Source of the DNA: an uncultured Lactobacillus sp.
GTDB taxonomy: Bacteria; Bacillota; Bacilli; Lactobacillales; Lactobacillaceae
Assembly (NCBI GenBank): GCA_945281075.1
Contig: CALYQE010000014.1
Coordinates: 1 to 22,748, forward strand
Direction of reading: 5' to 3'
Length of the DNA stretch: 22,748 bases
Position numbers and translations under genes: made by a program. The notes beneath the pieces are model-generated. The model worked only from the letters and a program-made list of their open reading frames with translations, searched no databases and was not told where the DNA came from. Shown here in pieces: positions 17,509 through 22,748 of this stretch (position 1 is the first letter of the stretch; each line of letters starts with the position of its first letter).

Positions 17509-18486
17509 ATGGCTAAAGAAATTATTCAAGTAAAAAATTTAAAGGTTCACTATCCAATTAGGTCTGGCTTCTGGAACAGGGTAACGGATTACGTTCGTGC
17601 TGTTGATGATGTCAGCATTACGATTAATGAAGGTGAAACTTACGGTTTAATTGGAGAATCTGGTTCTGGTAAGTCGACTACTGGTAAAGCAATAGTTGGT
17701 GTTGAGCCGATCACCAGTGGTCAAATTATTTATCAAGGCGTTAATATTACAACTGCCAAGAATAGACGTAAACTTAACTACAACAAAGATGTTCAAATGA
17801 TTTTTCAAGATTCGATGTCAAGTTTGAATCCCAGAAAGCGAATTGAGGATATTATTGCTGAACCAATTCGTAACTTCGAAAATTTGACTACTGATCAAGA
17901 ACGAGAGCGTGTTCAGGAATTATTAGATATCGTTGGGATGCCTAGTGATTCACTTTACAAGTATCCTCATGAATTTTCTGGTGGTCAAAGGCAGAGAATT
18001 GGGGTTGCACGTGCGGTTGCGACAAATCCAAGGCTGATTGTTGCTGATGAGCCAACAAGTGCCTTGGACTTGTCGGTTCAGGCGCAGGTTCTAAACTTCA
18101 TGAAGCACATTCAGCAACAATATGACATTGCTTACTTGTTTATCTCTCATGATTTGGGTGTTGTTAAGCACATGTCAGAGAATTTGGCAATTATGCACCG
18201 CGGTCGCTTAGTTGAAATTGGCTCTCGTGATGATATTTATAATCACCCAATGCATATTTATACAAAGCGTTTGCTTTCTGCCATTCCATTAGTTGACGTT
18301 GAACACCGTGAGGAAAACAAGAAGCATCGTCAAGAAGTTGAACAAGAATTTCAGAATGATCAAAGCAAATGGTATGATGACAAAGGCCGCGTTTATCCGT
18401 TACAACAGGTATCGGGTAAACACTGGGTCGCATTGCCTAAAGATGAACTGAAACAAGAAGAAATAAAAGAAAAGGGGAGAGACTAA
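17509..18486 (+). CDS. oppF: Oligopeptide ABC transporter ATP-binding protein OppF
   Basis: Second ATPase of the peptide importer, expected to pair with OppD at the membrane. The 325-residue product has Walker A GESGSGKS at 49-56, signature FSGGQRQR at 156-163, Walker B with D180 and E181, and the switch histidine H214. The charged C-terminal extension after about residue 265 ends in SGKHWVALPKDEL and has no cysteines. GGGGAG before the ATG at 17509 gives the ribosome binding site. Two bases separate it from oppD upstream and from oppB downstream. Confidence 0.95.
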   Translation: MAKEIIQVKNLKVHYPIRSGFWNRVTDYVRAVDDVSITINEGETYGLIGESGSGKSTTGKAIVGVEPITSGQIIYQGVNITTAKNRRKLNYNKDVQMIFQDSMSSLNPRKRIEDIIAEPIRNFENLTTDQERERVQELLDIVGMPSDSLYKYPHEFSGGQRQRIGVARAVATNPRLIVADEPTSALDLSVQAQVLNFMKHIQQQYDIAYLFISHDLGVVKHMSENLAIMHRGRLVEIGSRDDIYNHPMHIYTKRLLSAIPLVDVEHREENKKHRQEVEQEFQNDQSKWYDDKGRVYPLQQVSGKHWVALPKDELKQEEIKEKGRD

Positions 18487-18488
18487 TA

Positions 18489-19448
18489 ATGTGGAAAACA
18501 GTCTTAAGACGTATATTAATCATGATCCCTCAATTGATCATCTTGAGTATTTTAGTCTTCTTCTTGGCTAAAATGATGCCTGGTGACCCATTCAGTGGTC
18601 TTATTGGTCCAAACACTGATCCGAAACAACTTGAAGCATTGAAACGCCAGGCTGGATTGTATGATCCTGTTCCGGTGCAATATGCCCACTGGTTAAAAAA
18701 CTTGTTCAAGGGAGATTTGGGAATAAGTTACATCCAGCACGTGCCGGTTACTTCATTAATTGCTGATCGTGCGGTTAACACTTTCTGGCTTGCCTTAATA
18801 ACAACCATTATCACCTATTGTGTTGCCATTCCTTTAGGAGTGACAGCAGGTCGTCACCAAGATGAATGGCAAGATCAAGCCGTACAGATTTTTAACTACA
18901 TTACATTTGCTGTACCACCATTTGTCTTTTACATCTTGGGAATTTGGCTGTTTGGTTTTACTTTAGGTTGGTTCCCAATTTCAGGTTCTGTTTCGCCAAA
19001 CGCCTCAGGGTTCTTTGGCACAATTGGTAGTCAGATTTATCATATTATACTGCCTGCCTGCTTGGTAGCTTTAATTTCAACCACCTCAATTGTTCAGTAT
19101 TTGAGAACAGGAATTGTCGATAATAAAGTTGAAGACTATGTTCGGACTGCCCATAGTAAAGGTGTTCCTGACAATGTTGTCTTCAGTAAACATATTTTGC
19201 GTAACTCCTTATTACCAATCGCATCTTCCTTTGGTAGTGTGATTGCAGGCCTTTTAAGTGGTTCCATGATTGTTGAATCGGTCTTTAGTTATCCAGGAAT
19301 GGGTAAGCTTTTCCTAGATTCAATTGGTCAACGTGATTACTCCACTTTGACAGCATTGATTTTAATTTTTGGTGTACTAACTCTGCTTGGCAACTTACTG
19401 TCAGATATTATCATGAGTATCGTTGACCCAAGAATCAGAATTAAATAG
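18489..19448 (+). CDS. oppB: Oligopeptide ABC transporter permease OppB
   Basis: Integral membrane permease forming half of the peptide channel with OppC. The 319-residue product begins with a short basic segment and a first membrane span at about 9-29, ending MMPGDPF as in other OppB proteins. Further hydrophobic segments give about six spans. The cytoplasmic coupling loop that contacts the ATPases is YVRTAHSKGVPDNVVF near 217-232, followed by RNSLLP. AAAGGGGAG at 18472-18480 precedes the ATG. It lies directly between the ATPase genes and oppC. Confidence 0.95.
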   Translation: MWKTVLRRILIMIPQLIILSILVFFLAKMMPGDPFSGLIGPNTDPKQLEALKRQAGLYDPVPVQYAHWLKNLFKGDLGISYIQHVPVTSLIADRAVNTFWLALITTIITYCVAIPLGVTAGRHQDEWQDQAVQIFNYITFAVPPFVFYILGIWLFGFTLGWFPISGSVSPNASGFFGTIGSQIYHIILPACLVALISTTSIVQYLRTGIVDNKVEDYVRTAHSKGVPDNVVFSKHILRNSLLPIASSFGSVIAGLLSGSMIVESVFSYPGMGKLFLDSIGQRDYSTLTALILIFGVLTLLGNLLSDIIMSIVDPRIRIK

Positions 19449-19459
19449 GGAGGAAAGAA

Positions 19460-20380
19460 ATGTCTGAAAAGAAAGAAAACACTTCAGCAAAAGAAGCTAA
19501 AAAGAAAAAAATTTCTTCTCCTACCTCAAGCTTTAAAGTGGTTGTGCGAGAAATTGTAAAGGATAAAGTAGCACTTACTGCGTTTATCGTGATCGTTTTA
19601 GTTTTACTGTTTACCTTCGGTGGTTCACTGTTCCTAAATGCTGAAAAGGTTACGGAAACAAATATTATTGATGCTTATTATGGTTGGGGAATGAATGGTC
19701 ATATCTTCGGAACGGATGATGGTGGCCGCGATATCCTTAACTTGTTAATGATGGGTGGCCGAAACTCAATCTTGATTGGTCTAGGAGTTACGGCTGTCTG
19801 TGAAATAGTTGGACTGCTCGTTGGACTAGTTTCAGGTTACTATGGTGGTAACGTGGACGCCGTTATCATGAGAATCGTTGACTTCATTCAGGTTTTACCT
19901 GCGATGCCAATTGAAATCGTTTTGGTTTCGGTAATTCCTAACTACAACCCTCTCAGTTTGGTTGGAATTATCTCGCTGTTTGGCTGGACAGGAACCTCGC
20001 GATATTTTAGAGCGTTTGTTCTATCGCAACGTGGAAGAGATTATGTTTTAGCTTCAAAAACTTCAGGATCTTCTGATTTTAAGATTATGTTCCGTGAGGT
20101 GTTGCCAAACATCACCTCAATGATTATTATTGATGTTGTTTTACAAATCGCCAGCAACATTGGTATTGAAACGACTCTTTCATTTATCGGTTATGGTTTG
20201 CCATCAACGGTGCCGTCATTAGGTACTTTAATTGGCTTTGCCAATGACCCTGTTAACGTTGTTAGCCGTCCATGGCTATGGTTACCGGCAACAGTTATGC
20301 TGTTAGCCATTTCTTTAAGTGTCAACTATGTTGGTCGAGCTTTCCAAAGAGCTGCCGATGCAAGACAAAGAGAGAATTAA
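19460..20380 (+). CDS. oppC: Oligopeptide ABC transporter permease OppC
   Basis: Second permease of the peptide channel, 306 residues. A lysine-rich cytoplasmic N-terminus (about 1-30) leads to the first membrane span (about 37-59). HIFGTDDGGRDILN is the conserved OppC segment after it. The coupling loop is YVLASKTSGSSDFKIMF from about residue 195, followed by REVLPN. About six spans are expected. AGGGAGG at 19447-19453 gives the ribosome binding site. A terminator 5 nt after the stop separates the transporter core from the oppA genes. Confidence 0.95.
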   Translation: MSEKKENTSAKEAKKKKISSPTSSFKVVVREIVKDKVALTAFIVIVLVLLFTFGGSLFLNAEKVTETNIIDAYYGWGMNGHIFGTDDGGRDILNLLMMGGRNSILIGLGVTAVCEIVGLLVGLVSGYYGGNVDAVIMRIVDFIQVLPAMPIEIVLVSVIPNYNPLSLVGIISLFGWTGTSRYFRAFVLSQRGRDYVLASKTSGSSDFKIMFREVLPNITSMIIIDVVLQIASNIGIETTLSFIGYGLPSTVPSLGTLIGFANDPVNVVSRPWLWLPATVMLLAISLSVNYVGRAFQRAADARQREN

Positions 20381-20384
20381 TTTT

Positions 20385-20422
20385 AAAAAACAGTTCTGCT
20401 AATTCAGTAGAGCTGTTTTTTT
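20385..20422 (+). terminator. Rho-independent terminator after oppC
   Basis: A 16-bp stem with two G-U pairs (20385-20400 with 20406-20421) and a 5-nt loop carries A and T runs on its outer edge. It ends the oppDFBC unit; its symmetry could also let it work on the - strand. Confidence 0.85.
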
Positions 20423-20655
20423 GCTTTCATTTAAAGCTCGACTATTTGACTTAACGAAAAAAATCCCTCGCTAAAAGAGAAGTTAACTAGCTTTCCTTTT
20501 ACTTACGGCTTTCAACTCGGCAATATTTAAGTTGTTAATAAATAATAATTTTATTAAAAAGTTAAGATAAAGATTTTTATTTTTTAATTTATGTGTTAAT
20601 AACTTAATTATTAATTTGTTTCAAAAATTTAACAGTAAATAAAGAAATTCTTCAC
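20423..20655. promoter_or_regulatory. AT-rich spacer with decayed oppA promoter region
   Basis: No gene is visible here. An inverted repeat TTAATAAA/TTTATTAA lies at 20535-20557. From about 20582 the sequence aligns by eye with the region before the intact oppA at 22520-22587, including TGTGNTAATA at 20592-20601 and TTTGTTTCAAA at 20615-20625. This is the promoter region of the broken oppA. No good ribosome binding site precedes the lost start (only AATAAAGAAA), unlike GAAGGGG at the intact gene. The first part, 20423-20530, shows nothing I can name. Confidence 0.5.
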
Positions 20656-22419
20656 ATAAAAAAACTAAATTATTTAGTTCAATTGGCGTAGTCAGTGCAA
20701 CCGCCTTAGCTTTAGTAGCTTGTGGAAAAAGCGAGAATAGTGAAAACAGTAAGGATGAGACCAAATCAGCTGCAAGCAATGCCAAAGAAAGATGCAAAGC
20801 GGGGTGGGACAGTCAAGGCAGCTCTCGAAACAGATTCACCTTTTACAGGAATATTTTTAGATGAGTTATCAATGACTGCAATTGATGGCAATGTTTCTTC
20901 ACCTGGAGAGGAATCTTTATTTGATGTGGATGACAATTATCGTATTAATAATAAAGGGCCAGCTTCATTAAAAATTGACACCAAAAATAAGACAGTAACG
21001 ATTACGATTAAAAAAGGGGTCAAATGGTCTGATGGCAAGCAGGTAACTGCTAAAGACATGGAATATTCCTATGAAATTATGGCAAATAAGGATACTAAGT
21101 CCGAAAGATACACCAGCCAATTTGATTACATCAAGGGTATGAGTGAATTTCATGAAGTAAAAGCTAAGACATTTTCAGGAATTGAACTGCCAGATGGTGA
21201 AAATGGCATAGTTATGGTATTGCACTACAAAGAACTGAAACCGGGAATGTATTATTCGGGAAATGGTTACTTTTGGGAAAGTGCGGCACCGTATCATTAT
21301 TTGAAAAATGTCCCTTTTAGTAAATTAGAATCTTCTGATGAAGTCAGGAAAAAGCCGATGCACTTTGGGCCGTTCGAACTTACCAAATTAGTACGTGGGC
21401 AGTCAGCAACCTGGACACCAAATAAATATTATTGGCGAGGCAAGCCGAAGCTAGATAAGATTGTCTATCAAGTTATTTCAACTAAATCGGCTTCTCAGGC
21501 AATCAAGAGTAATAAATTTGACGTTGCAGCAGTAATTAATGCTCAGTGGAAAGAAGTAAAGGATACCAAGGATGTTTAAGCTTGTGGCGTAGATCCCGTT
21601 AGCTAACAGTTACTTAGGCTTTAAGGTAGGGAAATGGGATGCTAAAACGAGTAAGAACATTATGAATGCTAAAGCCAAAATGAATAATAAGGCTTTACGT
21701 CAAGCTATTGCTTATGCCATGAATATTGAGGATGTTAACAAGCACTATACAAGCGGCCTTACTTTCCAGGTTCCAACTTTGATTCCAGCACAATTTGGTG
21801 ATTACTATATAAGGAGGTGAAGGGCTTCCATTATAACTTGAAAAAAGCTAATGAATTGTTAGATAAGGCAGGTTTCAAGAAAACAGGTAAATGGCGCGTC
21901 CAACCTGATGGCAAGCCATTAAAAATTAATTTTTTAGCTAAAAGTAAAGACCCGACTGACGAACCAATTATCCAAAACTATCTTCAGCAGTGGCATAAAA
22001 TTGGATTAAACATTCAGTTGGTTGGTGGAAGACTAGCGGAATTCAATTCATTTTATGATAAAGTTAAGCAGGATGATCCAGGTGTCGACATGTTCATGGC
22101 AGGATGGATGTTATCCAGTGAACCATCTCCTGCTGCCCTTTACGGAGAAGGGGCACCGTCAAACTATACTCGCTTTGTAACTCCAGAAAATACAAAGATT
22201 ATGGAGGCAATGGATTCTGAAAAGTCGTTTGATCATAAATATCGTGTAGAATAGTTCCATAAGTGGCAAGAGTACATGTTTGATCAAGCATATGTTGTGC
22301 CAACTACAAATAATTACAGCATCTATGCTGTTAACAGTAAGATTACAAGTTACTCTTTAAAACCTTCTGAAAACAATAACGGCCACCAGCTTTGGTATCA
22401 AGTTGGTTATGCTAAATAA
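20656..22419 (+). pseudogene. oppA: Broken oppA, peptide-binding lipoprotein
   Basis: Remnant of an extracellular peptide-binding lipoprotein (SBP family 5) for the Opp transporter. All parts of a protein of about 588 codons remain, from a signal peptide ending LVAC to the C-terminal YQVGYAK, but the reading frame is broken. The start reads AT-AAA where ATG AAA is expected (20656). The signal frame shifts by +1 before KRGGTVKA (between about 20725 and 20795). TAA interrupts at 21577. An extra base lies near 21598, between VDP and LANSYLG. One base is missing near 21809, between GDYY and KEVKG. TAG at 22252 splits RVE from FHKWQEY. Near-complete length suggests fairly recent inactivation; sequencing error cannot explain so many lesions easily. 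Confidence 0.92.
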
Positions 22420-22424
22420 CAACT

Positions 22425-22451
22425 AAGTCCTCAATTAAATGAGGACTTTTT
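22425..22451 (+). terminator. Rho-independent terminator after the oppA pseudogene
   Basis: A perfect 9-bp stem (AAGTCCTCA at 22425-22433 with 22440-22448), a 6-nt loop and a T-run to 22451. It lies 5 nt after the old oppA stop and separates it from the next oppA copy. Confidence 0.88.
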
Positions 22452-22536
22452 GTTAACTTAAAAATAAAGAAAAATGTGACTAAGTATATAAATCATGAGT
22501 GTAAAATTAAATTATTTGTTTATTAATTTAATATAG

Positions 22537-22547
22537 TGTGGTAATAT
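22537..22547 (+). promoter_or_regulatory. Candidate extended -10 promoter of the intact oppA
   Basis: TGTGGTAATAT at 22537-22547 fits the Gram-positive TRTGN-plus-hexamer form; a TTGTTT at 22516-22521 is upstream with a long 20-nt spacer. The same TGTGNTAATA is kept before the pseudogene (20592-20601). TAAAAT at 22581-22586 is an alternative -10. A further inverted repeat, ATTAAATTA/TAATTTAAT, lies at 22506-22532. Confidence 0.4.
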
Positions 22548-22576
22548 TTAATCATTAACTTGTTTCAAATATTACC
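22540..22576. repeat. Perfect 10-bp inverted repeat at the oppA promoter
   Basis: GGTAATATTT at 22540-22549 and its exact complement at 22567-22576 flank 17 nt. The left arm overlaps the candidate -10, so a bound protein there would block transcription. The pseudogene copy keeps GTTAA/TTAAC at the matching outer positions. Confidence 0.5.
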
Positions 22577-22604
22577 TGTGTAAAATAGAAGGGGTTATAT
22601 AATA

Positions 22605-22748
22605 ATGAAAAGTACAAAATTATGGGGCTCGATCGGTGTTGTTAGTGCCGCTGCTTTAACTTTAGTAGCATGTGGTAAGAGTGGCAGTACGTCAAATACT
22701 GAAGATGCTAAAAAGGCAAGCAAGTTCTCTACTGAAGTTCCGAAAAAA
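22605..22748 (+). CDS. oppA: Peptide-binding lipoprotein OppA (5' part)
   Basis: First 48 codons of an intact second oppA, cut by the window edge. The product begins MKSTKLWGSIGVV and has a lipoprotein signal peptide with lipobox LVAC, so C23 is the expected lipidated residue anchoring it outside the membrane. A Ser/Thr/Lys-rich linker follows. The signal region resembles that of the pseudogene upstream, which marks them as paralogues. AGAAGGGG at 22587-22594 is the ribosome binding site. It has its own promoter-like region and would supply the binding protein for OppDFBC. The family call rests on the signal peptide, paralogy and context only. Confidence 0.85.
   Translation, partial: MKSTKLWGSIGVVSAAALTLVACGKSGSTSNTEDAKKASKFSTEVPKK

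Noticed and set aside
20722..21579. GTG-started open frame of 285 codons that could be read as a gene
   Set aside because: The GTG overlaps the lipobox codons of the broken oppA and the first 20 or so residues are out of frame with the signal peptide. It is a fragment of the pseudogene.
21817..22254. 145-codon open frame resembling a stand-alone peptide-binding protein
   Set aside because: It continues the same oppA frame after a one-base deletion and ends at a nonsense codon, with the missing C-terminus still readable downstream. The AAGGAGG before it is by chance codons of the old gene (KEV).
22598..22603. TATAAT just before the intact oppA start
   Set aside because: It lies after the ribosome binding site and one base from the ATG, so it cannot be the -10 of a normally led transcript.

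Overview
The window looks like a chromosomal segment of a low-GC Lactobacillaceae, most likely the Lactobacillus acidophilus/helveticus/delbrueckii group. The protein families, the AT-rich spacers, the strong AGGAGG-type ribosome binding sites and the several TTG/GTG starts all point there. The species cannot be fixed from the sequence alone. No CRISPR array, tRNA, rRNA, insertion sequence or prophage gene was seen.

Region 1 (1-10603, all + strand) is a dense housekeeping cluster: gmk-rpoZ, a terminator, then priA-fmt-rsmB-stp-stk-rsgA-rpe-thiN, closed by a strong terminator. It covers GMP phosphorylation, an RNA polymerase subunit, replication restart, initiator-tRNA formylation, 16S rRNA methylation, a PASTA Ser/Thr kinase with its phosphatase, 30S maturation, pentose phosphate metabolism and thiamine pyrophosphate synthesis. 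Genes overlap or nearly touch (11, 4, 4 and 4 nt overlaps), and rsmB, stp and stk use TTG or GTG starts. The order matches the Bacillus gmk-to-acpP neighbourhood, without coaBC, def, rlmN, the sda genes, fapR, fabD and fabG.

Region 2 (10611-10910) holds rpmB on the - strand with its own promoter and terminator. Region 3 (10940-16372, +) runs asp23-fakA-recG-plsX-acpP. It places the fatty-acid kinase subunit FakA in one apparent transcript with PlsX and acyl carrier protein, which fits uptake of exogenous fatty acids into phospholipid.

Region 4 (16396-22748, +) is an oligopeptide ABC transporter locus: oppD, oppF, oppB, oppC and a terminator. After it come a full-length but broken oppA pseudogene (lost start codon, three frameshifts, two in-frame stops) and the start of an intact oppA paralogue cut by the window edge. 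Each oppA copy has its own promoter-like region and there is a terminator between them.

I found no clearly undescribed system. The most interesting signals are the decay of the first oppA beside an intact paralogue, inverted repeats at the opp promoters that may be operators (one arm pair partly covaries between the two oppA copies), the loss of the usual C-terminal cysteines in OppD/OppF, and a poly-aspartate-bearing extracellular tail on the PASTA kinase.
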